Positions 54,923-63,602 of a stretch of 64,000 nt of DNA are shown here, piece by piece. How positions within the stretch are numbered: position 1 is the stretch's first letter; the number at the start of each line of letters is the position of its first letter. The notes beneath the pieces are model-generated. The model ran no database searches, was not told the DNA's origin, and saw nothing but the letters and a program-made list of their open reading frames with translations. The stretch comes from CBDEGK01 sp965237855 (GTDB taxonomy: Bacteria > Pseudomonadota > Gammaproteobacteria > Pseudomonadales > Halieaceae), in NCBI GenBank assembly GCA_965237855.1, contig CBDEGK010000004.1, positions 744,001 through 808,000 of the forward strand, read 5' to 3'. The position numbers and the translations under genes were made by a program.

Positions 54923-55822
54923 TCACTGACTACTATGGGCCTGCAGCAGAATCGACATAAACAGATTCAGCTGCGGGCTTTTTCTTGCCCGGCTGCGGGT
55001 AACCACCGGCAAGCCTCCCGGTACATGCGTCAACGCGGGCTTCAGCACCCGCAACTCGCCTTCATCGACCCAGCTCTGGGCAAAATGATCCGGCAAATAG
55101 CCAACATAGCGCCCCGAGCGAATCAGCATTAGCACGGCTTCCAGGTTATTGGCGCGGGCATCGGAGCGCGAACCCACCCGCATTTTCCGCAAAGGGTCAG
55201 CATCCATGGATTCACCCGCCATGCGCGCCGCCGCCAATTCTCGTTTGCTGATGTGCTTGTCATCGCGATCGAACAGGGGATGATCAGCACTGCAATACAG
55301 GTACAGGCCTTCTTTTAGAAAATCGTGTACATCCAGCCCCGCCAGGGTCGCCGGCGTGCTGACAATACCCAGGTGCAGGCGGCCGTCGAGCACCCCACGT
55401 AACACGGCCTCTTCGGGCAACACCTCCAGATTAATACTGACATCGGGCGCGCGGTCCAGGAACTGCTGTATCGTCCTGGACATCTCAAACGCCGGTACCG
55501 ACGTCATATAGTCGATTTGGCCAAGGTTGATCTCACCACTGAGATGGCCCTGGATGGCGGCCATGTCGGAGCCAAATTCCTCGATGCTGGCCAGCAATCC
55601 CAGCACTCTTTCGTAGACCTCCTCGCCGTGCTCTGTCAGCGAGAAACCCGAGCGCCCGCGCTCACACAGTCGCATGCTCAGCCTGGCCTCCAGGTCTGCC
55701 ATCTGGGTACTCACGGTGGGCCGACCGACGTTAAGGCGGTCCGCGGCCTGGGTAAAACCGCCGCTCTGCACCACGGTAATAAACAAGCGCAGCAGCCGCA
55801 GATCAATGTCCTGGATTCGCAT
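54923..55822 (-). CDS. LysR family regulator
   Basis: A 299-residue LysR-type regulator with the N-terminal helix-turn-helix (LRLLRLFITVVQSGGFTQAADRLNVGRPTVSTQMADLEARL) and an effector domain with TSVPAFEMSRTI and GIVSTPATLAGL. It is divergent from the desaturase gene and converges on the carotenoid oxygenase gene with 4 bases between stops. The desaturase and the following genes are its likeliest targets. Confidence 0.9.
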   Translation of the reverse strand: MRIQDIDLRLLRLFITVVQSGGFTQAADRLNVGRPTVSTQMADLEARLSMRLCERGRSGFSLTEHGEEVYERVLGLLASIEEFGSDMAAIQGHLSGEINLGQIDYMTSVPAFEMSRTIQQFLDRAPDVSINLEVLPEEAVLRGVLDGRLHLGIVSTPATLAGLDVHDFLKEGLYLYCSADHPLFDRDDKHISKRELAAARMAGESMDADPLRKMRVGSRSDARANNLEAVLMLIRSGRYVGYLPDHFAQSWVDEGELRVLKPALTHVPGGLPVVTRSRARKSPQLNLFMSILLQAHSSQ

Positions 55823-55829
55823 GAGGTTA

Positions 55830-55865
55830 CTATAGGTCTATATATTCAGAACTTAAAGTCTATAG
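55830..55865. promoter_or_regulatory. Repeated CTATAG palindromes between LysR gene and desaturase
   Basis: Two copies of the palindrome CTATAG (55830-55835 and 55860-55865) lie 30 bases apart in an AT-rich region directly before the LysR gene. The spacing of three helical turns and the divergent arrangement suit a LysR operator. The sites are short, so chance cannot be excluded. Confidence 0.3.
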
Positions 55866-55939
55866 TTTTGTATTTATAATCCTATTGATATCCCCTAAAT
55901 TGCCCTCTTGAAGCAAAACCCCCGCTATGGAGATCGTTC

Positions 55940-56890
55940 GTGGAAGGCTTTATTGGCAATGAGAAACTGATCAAGGGCGAGAAATTGCGTGACTACAATC
56001 AGCGCACCAACCTGCGCGGCGCGTTGCAAGTCGGTAGTCATCTCGGCGCCATTGGCCTGGCTGGCTACGCCCTGCACTTGAGCTGGGGCAGCTACTGGGC
56101 AGCGCTGTGGTTTGTCGTGCTCGGCACATTGCTCAACTTTCTCTACGCCGGCCAGCATGAGCTGTCCCACTGGACCGTGTTCAAAACCCGCTGGTTGAAC
56201 AATGTGTTCGGTCACCTGTTTGGCTCTACTGTGCTCATGCCGCGGGAACACGATCGCATGGAACACTACCAACACCATCGCCATACCCAGGATCCGGAAC
56301 TGGACGGCGAACTGCAGGGTGCGCCCTGGTTCACATTGCGCGACTACCTGCTCTATGCCTCAGGGCTCAGCTATTGGACCAACCTGGTCTGGCGTACCAT
56401 TAACACCGCTTTCAAATTCAAGTTCCCGGATTTCTTTGTCGACAAACAGCGCCGCCTCGCCACCTTTGAGGCACGCTGCTACCTGCTCGGCTATGCCGTC
56501 ATCGCTCTGACCTCCTGGCATTTCCAGAGCTGGTTCGCGGTGAGCTACTGGCTGGCACCCCTATTCGCCACCAAGTTTATTCACAACTGCCAGAACCTGG
56601 CCGAGCACACCGGCATGCCCAACGAGCCAGATATTCTCATTAATACCCGCACCATCAAGAGTAATGCCCTACTCGACTGGCTGGCCTGGAACATGCCCTA
56701 CCACACGGCCCATCACACCTACCCGGCGGTGCCCTTCTACAAGTTGCCGGAACTCCATGCCGAGATGGTCGCCGGTATGGGTCACGAGCCGGAGACCATC
56801 AGCTACCTGGCCTATCAAACCCACATGCTGAAAAAGCTGTGGCAGGAAGGCACCTCGAAGTACAACAACAAAAAACTCGAAACATACTAG
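55940..56890 (+). CDS. Membrane fatty acid desaturase
   Basis: A 316-residue membrane di-iron desaturase or hydroxylase. Its three histidine boxes are HELSHW (about residue 73), HYQHHRHTQDPE (about 108-119) and YHTAHHTYP (about 255), with an extra NLAEHTG histidine. Hydrophobic segments flank them. It begins with GTG at 55940, with GGAG 7 bases before; the ATG at 55927 is out of frame. The oxidised substrate (fatty acid, carotenoid or alkane) is unknown. The next gene starts 9 bases later. Confidence 0.85.
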   Translation: MEGFIGNEKLIKGEKLRDYNQRTNLRGALQVGSHLGAIGLAGYALHLSWGSYWAALWFVVLGTLLNFLYAGQHELSHWTVFKTRWLNNVFGHLFGSTVLMPREHDRMEHYQHHRHTQDPELDGELQGAPWFTLRDYLLYASGLSYWTNLVWRTINTAFKFKFPDFFVDKQRRLATFEARCYLLGYAVIALTSWHFQSWFAVSYWLAPLFATKFIHNCQNLAEHTGMPNEPDILINTRTIKSNALLDWLAWNMPYHTAHHTYPAVPFYKLPELHAEMVAGMGHEPETISYLAYQTHMLKKLWQEGTSKYNNKKLETY

Positions 56891-56899
56891 GAACACGAC

Positions 56900-57742
56900 A
56901 TGCCCAAACTCGAGGTGTATCAGTCTCTGTGGGGCATGCAAACCCGCAATCCCAACGACAGCGAACGGCCACACACAGAGGTATTTCAACAGGCCGCTGA
57001 CGCCAACTTCACCGGCATGTGCCTGGATCCCGGTGTCAGCCAGATTGAAGAATACCTGGCGCTGAAGCCCCTGTATGAAAAACACCAGATGGGCTGCCTG
57101 GTGAATGTGTTCCCCAACACTGTCGCAGAAATGCGTCCGTTACTGGAGTTCAGCAAAGAGATGGGCGCGCCGTTCGCCAATGTCATCGCACCGGTGTTTC
57201 CGCTGACGGCCGAAGGCGCAGTGCCCATTATCCGTACCTGGCTGGAGATGGCTGATGATATCGGCGTACCGATAAAGTTCGAGACACACCGCGACTGCAT
57301 CACCAATGATATGTTTTTCACCTTGCAGCTACTCGATGCCATACCCGAATTAAGACTGACTGCCGATCTGTCCCACTACTGCCTCAACCGTGAAATGAGT
57401 GCGCCTATCTCTGCGGACAACCAGGCCTGGATGCAGCGGTTGCTGGAACGATCGGACAGTTTCCAGGGGCGCATCTCCAGCCACGAGCAAATCCAGGTAC
57501 CGATCCAGTTCCCCCAGAACCAGAAATGGGTGGAGATTTTCAAGGACTGGTGGGAACGGGATTTTCGCTCCTGGCGAGCGCGAGCTGGTAACGATGAAAC
57601 CCTGATTTTCCTGTGTGAACTGGGTCCGCCGGAATATGCGATTACCGATGCCAACAACCAGGAGCTGTCTGATCGCTTTGAAGAGGCGCTAATTATTCGC
57701 GGTTGGGTGGAAGAAATTTGGGCCAGGCTTGAAGCAGAGTAG
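56900..57742 (+). CDS. Sugar phosphate isomerase/epimerase-like TIM-barrel protein
   Basis: A 280-residue protein resembling the xylose isomerase-like TIM barrel (AP_endonuc_2) family. Metal-binding candidates are E in PIKFETHRDC, D/H in LTADLSHYCLNRE and the histidine in GRISSHEQIQVP. The reaction cannot be named. It follows the desaturase gene closely and is probably co-transcribed, which hints at an oxidative catabolic route for an unknown compound. Confidence 0.75.
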   Translation: MPKLEVYQSLWGMQTRNPNDSERPHTEVFQQAADANFTGMCLDPGVSQIEEYLALKPLYEKHQMGCLVNVFPNTVAEMRPLLEFSKEMGAPFANVIAPVFPLTAEGAVPIIRTWLEMADDIGVPIKFETHRDCITNDMFFTLQLLDAIPELRLTADLSHYCLNREMSAPISADNQAWMQRLLERSDSFQGRISSHEQIQVPIQFPQNQKWVEIFKDWWERDFRSWRARAGNDETLIFLCELGPPEYAITDANNQELSDRFEEALIIRGWVEEIWARLEAE

Positions 57743-57859
57743 CCGATTCACTCTCATTCAAATGTGCTAAAACTGGAGTATGATCATCTGGTGAGCTGTT
57801 CAATTGGCATCCCGGTCAGTTGGAGTCACGCTTATCCTTCCCGGCTAGTCGAGGGAATC

Positions 57860-58147
57860 ATGGTCACTAAGAAATTCAAAATCTACTTTGATCCAACTGA
57901 CGGAGACAGGTCTGACATTACTGTAGATGAAAGATCACCAGCGGACGTTGAAGGGGCGTTAGAGAATTTCCCAGGAGACCTGGAGATCGAATTTGAATTC
58001 GGTGACAAGGTGGCAACACTGGAGAAGAACTACTCTTCAGGCTACATCGTGGTTGAAATAACGTCCGTTCTAACCGAGTCGCAATTTAGACGTGCCCTCG
58101 GTCGGGTGCTTCTAAACCTGTCCTTATCCCGAGAACAAGTGGAGTAG
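57860..58147 (+). CDS. Hypothetical protein
   Basis: A 95-residue acidic protein from ATG 57860, preceded by GAGGGA. No family is recognised. It contains beta-like segments (KKFKIYFDPTDGD, GDLEIEFEFGDKV, GYIVVEITSVLTESQF) ending in a helix. The frame extends upstream to 57764, but that part has poor codon character and no ribosome site. It stands alone between two catabolic operons. Confidence 0.5.
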   Translation: MVTKKFKIYFDPTDGDRSDITVDERSPADVEGALENFPGDLEIEFEFGDKVATLEKNYSSGYIVVEITSVLTESQFRRALGRVLLNLSLSREQVE

Positions 58148-58227
58148 GTGCCTTCCGCTCCTCGCCGCGCTGGCTCACACTAGTGTAGAGGGGTAGCATT
58201 AAAGAACCCGCTAAACGAGGCACAACT

Positions 58228-59322
58228 ATGGCCTATGCTGAAAACCAGACAATCCACGACGCCGACTCGCATATCATGGAGTTGCCGGGCATGTTCACGC
58301 AGTTCCTGGAGAAAAAATACCTCGAGCGGTTTCGGGAAAAAGTCCAGGTAAGTGAGCTTGCAAGCCAGTGGGCAGCGGACGCCCGCGCCCAGCACGACGA
58401 CCCGGAATTTCGCGCGGGAGATGAGGCCAATATTTTGCTGCGCAAAAACTACCAGGCGCTGGGTGCCTTTCGCAAGGAAGATCGCAGTCAGGCCTTGGAT
58501 TACCTGGGTTTTACCAGCCAATTAGTATTTACCACCGAGGCCCTGAGCAACTTTGGTTTCGAGCAATGCGGCGAGGTGGAACTGGCACTTGCCACTGCCC
58601 GCGCCCACAATCGCATGATGGCAGACTACTGCGCCGCGGATAAACGGCTGCTCGCCTCCGGCTATGTGCCGCTGGTGTCGATTGAAGACGCCCCCACCAT
58701 CGCCCGGGAAGCCATCGAATTGGGTTGCAAGGCCCTGGTATTACCCTCGCGCTGTCCGAAAAACCATTCGCCGTCGCATGTGGGTTTTGAACCGCTGTGG
58801 GCACTGGCCCAGGAATACGGCCTGCCGATATTGTTTCACGTGGGTGGCGAGCGAAAAATGGCAGACGCCTATGCAGAGAATGGGCTGCCCCGGGTGCGGG
58901 ATTTTCACGGTGGTGATGAAAATTTTACCTCGCTGAGTTACATGTCCATTCCCCTGTCACTGTGGGAAACCCTATCGGCACTTATCATTGACGGGGTTTG
59001 TGATCGCTTCCCCCGGCTCAAGTTCGGTGCCATCGAGTTGGGCGCCTCCTGGGTGCCGAGTTGGATGCGCTATCTCGATGCGGGTGTGGCCGCGTTCATG
59101 AAAGGCGAAGAGCGTCTGCAGAAGTTATCCGCCAGGCCCAGCGAAATTGCCCAACGCCAGTTTCGCGTAACGCCTTATCCGCACGAAGATACCCGCTGGA
59201 TTATCGAGAACAGCCACCAGGATATGCTGTTGTTTAGCTCTGACTATCCCCACGTTGAGGGCGGGCGCAATCCCCTGAAGCGTTTCGGTGATGCCCTCGC
59301 GGGCACCAGTGAGGTGGTGTAG
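58228..59322 (+). CDS. Amidohydrolase_2-type TIM-barrel hydrolase/decarboxylase, ended by an early TAG
   Basis: A 364-residue protein of the amidohydrolase_2 (ACMS decarboxylase-like) family. Metal ligands are visible in IHDADSHIME (DxH, residues about 9-16), ILFHVGGER and SSDYPHVEGGRNP. The reading frame stops at TAG 59320-59322, yet the following 35 codons in the same frame (RKFYRDNFIDLMGSG) are the family's usual C-terminal helix, ending at 59430. A CAG to TAG change is the likely cause. Most of the protein is kept, so it might retain activity; it is the second amidohydrolase in the window with an amber codon. Confidence 0.8.
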   Translation: MAYAENQTIHDADSHIMELPGMFTQFLEKKYLERFREKVQVSELASQWAADARAQHDDPEFRAGDEANILLRKNYQALGAFRKEDRSQALDYLGFTSQLVFTTEALSNFGFEQCGEVELALATARAHNRMMADYCAADKRLLASGYVPLVSIEDAPTIAREAIELGCKALVLPSRCPKNHSPSHVGFEPLWALAQEYGLPILFHVGGERKMADAYAENGLPRVRDFHGGDENFTSLSYMSIPLSLWETLSALIIDGVCDRFPRLKFGAIELGASWVPSWMRYLDAGVAAFMKGEERLQKLSARPSEIAQRQFRVTPYPHEDTRWIIENSHQDMLLFSSDYPHVEGGRNPLKRFGDALAGTSEVV

Positions 59323-59406
59323 CGCAAGTTTTACCGCGACAATTTTATCGATCTGATGGGTAGTGGACTGGATAAATCCCTGCACGACCATCCACCAGTA
59401 GCTGGC

Positions 59407-59958
59407 TCAGGCTCCTTCAACACGGTATAGAGCTAGCCCCTTGGAGAGGCTGAATATCTTGCGCTTTCCCGGGATGTTGGCGGAGATCCCTTTTCCAGCC
59501 AGCTCCAGCACTGAGATTCTGCCGCGCGGTGTAATTAGGTAGAAGGGCAATCCAGTCTCGCGGACGGTTTCGCTGTCGGCCACAGAGAATCGTTCCGTGG
59601 CACGACCGGGTGCTCCGTGGGTGTGCCACAGCGCTATGATTTTGGATCCCTGTGGGCGTCGGATGGAAAATTCGACCCGGTCTTGATCGGGCTCAGCCTT
59701 GCCGTGCGTGACCAGGATTCGACCGTCTTCCGTTTCCAATATGGCGCCCAGGTGTTCCACATTCTCGCGGATAGAGTCAGCCAGGAATGACTGGCTCAGG
59801 GACGTAATTGCCTCCAGTTCCGAGCCGAACATCAGGCTTTGCAGCCAGGTGGTTCGAACCAGGTCGCTCGCATTGCAGCTGAGTGAAGTGATGAGAATGC
59901 CACACAGCATAATCTGTTGAGTGCAGCTCCGGATTTGGGTGTGATGGGTAGTTTTCAT
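59407..59958 (-). CDS. Exported JAMM/DUF4329-like protein
   Basis: A 183-residue protein with a signal-like N-terminus (IMLCGILITSLSCNASD) and a JAMM/MPN-type core. The metalloprotease signature HxH-x7-11-SxxD is present in ALWHTHGAPGRATERFSVAD, preceded by a beta strand (KIIALWH) and followed by PFYLITPRGRISVLE, typical of DUF4329 and RadC-like members. An exported isopeptidase or peptidoglycan-related role is possible but unproven. Its end overlaps the extended amidohydrolase frame on the other strand. Confidence 0.6.
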   Translation of the reverse strand: MKTTHHTQIRSCTQQIMLCGILITSLSCNASDLVRTTWLQSLMFGSELEAITSLSQSFLADSIRENVEHLGAILETEDGRILVTHGKAEPDQDRVEFSIRRPQGSKIIALWHTHGAPGRATERFSVADSETVRETGLPFYLITPRGRISVLELAGKGISANIPGKRKIFSLSKGLALYRVEGA

Positions 59959-60186
59959 TTGACGCTCCGTGGGTTGATCGGAACCTCAAAATAATGACGA
60001 CCCCCTGCTGTGTAATGAGGGTTATCTGGGCATTGTCTGAATATTCGTTGATGTTGTTATGATCAAATATTCATCAATAAAAACAATAGGTTAAGAGATT
60101 TGTGAACGTCGTCATGAAGCTCTCAAATAGCCTGCTGGTGTGCCTTCGCGCAGTTGCTACACTAGTAGAGAGCTCGGGAGATCGAT

Positions 60187-62136
60187 CTGGCATATCAATA
60201 CACATTTGGCTCTTTTATTTTGAATGAGCGCGAGCGCCAGCTCACGCGAAACGGCCACGACATCCATCTACAGCCCAAGACCTTTGATGTACTTCTCTTT
60301 CTTCTGCAGCATGCCGGCAAGTTGGTGGGCAAGCAGGAAGTGCTGGATGCCGTCTGGAAGCAGGCAATAGTCACAGAGAGCTCGCTGACAGGGTGTATTC
60401 GGCAGATAAGAGCCGCCCTGGGGGATGAGGCCGACTCGCCAACCTATATCGAAACCGTACCGGCCTCGGGTTACCGCTTTATCGCTGTGGTGACATCGCT
60501 CGATGACGCAAAACTAGAAACGGCGCCGGGAAAACCGGCTCGTACCCGACAGAGGGGTCTGGCTGTCGGCATCGGCTTGATGGTGCTGACGCTGGCTTAT
60601 TTCGCTTACCAGGAGTTAAGCCTCGAAGTGGTTCAGGAACAATCGCCGGCAGCGGCAGTTGCACCTAGCGAGGTGGTTGGCGAGACCGAAACAATCGAAA
60701 AGTCGATTGCGGTGCTGGCCTTCGTCAACATGAGTGAGGATCCTGGCAACGAATATTTCTCCGATGGTCTCTCAGAGGAGCTTATGAACCTGTTGGCACG
60801 AATCCCCGGTCTCAAGGTGATTGGGCGAAGTTCATCGTTCAAATTCAAGAACAGGAACGAAGACTTGCGCGTGATCGGGCAAACACTGGGGGTGGCGACA
60901 GTACTGGAAGGATCTGTGCGCCAGTCGGATGATCGCGTACGCATTGCCACTCAGCTGATAGATGTTTCTGACGGCGCAATGATATGGTCCGAGACCTATG
61001 ATCGAACCATAACGGATATCTTCGCGATTCAGGACGAAGTGGCGGCCGCCATCATCGATGCCTTGCAAATACATGTGGGCACCACGCCGACCCGCGGTCG
61101 TCCCACCGGGAGTGCCGAAGCCTACTCACTGTTTCTGAAGGCCGTGGTCTTGATGAACACTCACCTGGCACCGGAGGCGTCAAAATTATTAAAGAAGGCC
61201 GTCACACTCGACCCCGACTTTGCCGAGGCCTATCAATTGCTGGCTTCCAGCTATTGGAGCCAGAGCGGAGGCCCCCTCACAGCCGAAGAAGGTTTTGCGC
61301 TTATGCGCGAGGCAGCGGCCAACGCGTTGGCCATCAATCCTGATCTCGCCTTCGCGCAAGCGCTTTACCATGAGTCTTACGGGGGAGGCGAAGCTCGCCT
61401 CAAGGTCATCGCAGCGCTTGAGCGCGCCGTGAGCGAAAATCCAGGTGACCCCTGGCCATTGCGGTTATTAACCTACAATTTGCAGTACGCGGGTTATCAG
61501 AGTGAGGCGCTTGCTTATGCCCGGCAGTTTATGGTTCACGATCCGCTGTCACCAATGGCGAATTACAACCTGGGTGAGTCCCTTTATGCGCTCGGGCGTA
61601 CGGCTGAGGCAGAGGATCCCCTTGCATACGCTTACGAGCTAGGTGAAGGATTCGCCCGCTGGTTTGTTCCCGCCACGCACCTGGTGGATGGCAACGACGA
61701 AGTCTTCATTTCGCAAATGGAAGCTGATCTGTTGAACAACGGAATCAATAGCACAGCCTGGCTCAGCGACCTGGTGGCCGGCGCGCGCAGCCAAGCGAAT
61801 CCCGAGGCCTTTATGGATCGCCGTATAGAAGAGATTCTAGCGTCTGATCCCGACCTAAATAGCAATTACCTGGGAGCGCTTTTGGAGACCTTTTACCTGT
61901 TTCTGGGATTTCTTGACAGGTACTACGAGCTAATAATGGCGGCCGACCCCAACGACCAGAGCCATGCCTGGGCAGGTGTTCTGGTCTGGCATGGCACCGT
62001 TTTTCGAAACACCGGTTTCACCGCACATCCCCGGTATCTCGAAGTAGTGGAACTACTCGGTATGTTTGATATCTGGGAACAACGCGGGCCACCGGATTTC
62101 TGCGACAAGGTGGATGAAGATTGGGTCTGTGAATAG
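60187..62136 (+). CDS. CadC-type winged-helix regulator with TolB-like and TPR domains
   Basis: A 649-residue one-component regulator: N-terminal OmpR-type winged helix (RERQLTRNGHDIHLQPKTFD to YIETVPASGYRFIA), a transmembrane helix near residue 135 (LAVGIGLMVLTLAYFAY), a periplasmic TolB-like part (SIAVLAFVNMSEDPGNEYFS, SSSFKFKNRNEDL) and TPR repeats. The usual N-terminal hairpin YTFGSFILNERE lies upstream of the first ATG/TTG; including it, the best start is CTG at 60187, with GGGAG 6 bases before. The TTG at 60220 is the alternative. Function: membrane-bound transcription activation by an unknown signal. Confidence 0.82.
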   Translation: MAYQYTFGSFILNERERQLTRNGHDIHLQPKTFDVLLFLLQHAGKLVGKQEVLDAVWKQAIVTESSLTGCIRQIRAALGDEADSPTYIETVPASGYRFIAVVTSLDDAKLETAPGKPARTRQRGLAVGIGLMVLTLAYFAYQELSLEVVQEQSPAAAVAPSEVVGETETIEKSIAVLAFVNMSEDPGNEYFSDGLSEELMNLLARIPGLKVIGRSSSFKFKNRNEDLRVIGQTLGVATVLEGSVRQSDDRVRIATQLIDVSDGAMIWSETYDRTITDIFAIQDEVAAAIIDALQIHVGTTPTRGRPTGSAEAYSLFLKAVVLMNTHLAPEASKLLKKAVTLDPDFAEAYQLLASSYWSQSGGPLTAEEGFALMREAAANALAINPDLAFAQALYHESYGGGEARLKVIAALERAVSENPGDPWPLRLLTYNLQYAGYQSEALAYARQFMVHDPLSPMANYNLGESLYALGRTAEAEDPLAYAYELGEGFARWFVPATHLVDGNDEVFISQMEADLLNNGINSTAWLSDLVAGARSQANPEAFMDRRIEEILASDPDLNSNYLGALLETFYLFLGFLDRYYELIMAADPNDQSHAWAGVLVWHGTVFRNTGFTAHPRYLEVVELLGMFDIWEQRGPPDFCDKVDEDWVCE

Positions 62137-62177
62137 TGCTAGTCGGGGAAAGCACCTATCCCATCCATGCATCCATG

Positions 62178-63383
62178 TCATTTCGATTCGGATCTTGATA
62201 GCTGCCGCCGAAATGCTGTGGGTGTCATTCCGACATGCTTCTTAAACTGTGTATAAAAAGTCGATTTGGAATTGAACCCGGCTTCCAGGGCGATATCCAG
62301 AATTGACCACGGCGATGCATCCTCAAGCAACAATTTCTGGGCTGCCTGAATCCTGTAACCGTTAATGAAATCATAAAAGTTCATGCGGGCACAGGAGTTG
62401 ATTACCTGCGATAACTGAGCAGGTTGAATAATAAGCTTCTGCGCCAGCTCCGCGAGGGAGAGATTGGGTGCCAGGTAGGGTTTGTCGGTCTCCATCAAAA
62501 CGGTTAACAGTTCCCAGTAGTGTTGCGCGTGCTCGCTGCCCAACCCCGTACTCCGGTATTTGCGATTTGCGTCTGCAGTCGGACCTGATTGCCTGTCGTG
62601 AAGGGACTGCTCGGCAAGCGAAGTGGCAGCGTCGTGTTCGTTGGTTTGTGGTCCTGTCGGGTCAGCTCGATGGTGAAAAATCAGCGGTTGACGTATACCC
62701 ATGTGGCCAATGTAGAAAATCAGGGCGACAGAAACTATCTTGAACCAATATAGCCTGGGAACTGACTCCGGCACCGGCAGCAATACGCTGAGACTGACCA
62801 GGATCATGAACCACGACAGGCCACGCAGCCAGTTGAGGTTGACCCGCTCGGTAGATGAGAACTCGTCAAGAATACGCGTGCGGTGGGCGCGCAGCTTTAT
62901 CAGGCACGCGGTGCTATAGCCAATTAGTGACAGCACAATGGGTATGTAAGAAATGAAGATGATGCCCCATTGTGCGCGACCGCTGCCCTGGCTGATGACC
63001 ATCATCTGTTGTTTCACCTCTGTGGGTTGCAAAAACAGCGGAATCAACAACAACCATGTGATCAAGAGGGGAATGAAATGCACCCATTGGGAGCGGCTGA
63101 AGGACCAGTCAGGATTCGTCAACGCCCGGGTGTAAAAATACAGCAGGGGGCCCAGGCCCAGATAGGTTGGGAAGCCCAGCATGAACAAGTAGGGTGCCGC
63201 CTCGATCACAGTACTGCGAGTGAAGAAGCCGTGAACGAGATTCAACACCAGAATACCCAGCAACAACGCCAGGCAACCGTTGGCGCGCTTGTTCGCCTCC
63301 GGCAAGGTCAACAGCACGCTGATGACCAGCAGCGCAGCGGCGATACCCCCCGAGCGAAGAATTATCATCAAATCGTCTGTCAT
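62178..63383 (-). CDS. AraC family regulator with N-terminal membrane sensor
   Basis: A 401-residue protein with about seven membrane helices (residues 8-245) followed by an AraC-type DNA-binding domain (about 290-395; LSLAELAQKLIIQPAQLSQV and ILDIALEAGFNSKSTFYTQFKKHVGMTPTAFR). Such membrane AraC proteins sense signals in the bilayer or periplasm. It converges on the CadC-type gene with 41 bases between stops. A glycine/proline-rich linker joins the two halves. Confidence 0.87.
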   Translation of the reverse strand: MTDDLMIILRSGGIAAALLVISVLLTLPEANKRANGCLALLLGILVLNLVHGFFTRSTVIEAAPYLFMLGFPTYLGLGPLLYFYTRALTNPDWSFSRSQWVHFIPLLITWLLLIPLFLQPTEVKQQMMVISQGSGRAQWGIIFISYIPIVLSLIGYSTACLIKLRAHRTRILDEFSSTERVNLNWLRGLSWFMILVSLSVLLPVPESVPRLYWFKIVSVALIFYIGHMGIRQPLIFHHRADPTGPQTNEHDAATSLAEQSLHDRQSGPTADANRKYRSTGLGSEHAQHYWELLTVLMETDKPYLAPNLSLAELAQKLIIQPAQLSQVINSCARMNFYDFINGYRIQAAQKLLLEDASPWSILDIALEAGFNSKSTFYTQFKKHVGMTPTAFRRQLSRSESK

Positions 63384-63602
63384 ACGCCGCCGTCTGTCAT
63401 GAATTCGAGTCCCGATTCATCGATGTCCGTCTGGATAATAGCAATAAAATCAATATATTCAATAAGTTGCGATCAATTATTAGCGCATGAATTATTTTAT
63501 CCACACTCATAAGTACGGACGAAAAGACCGTTGTCCACTGCTATAACTGTGGCCATGAACGTGAATTCGGTGAATTGAGATCGAACTAATGGATCCTGGA
63601 GT

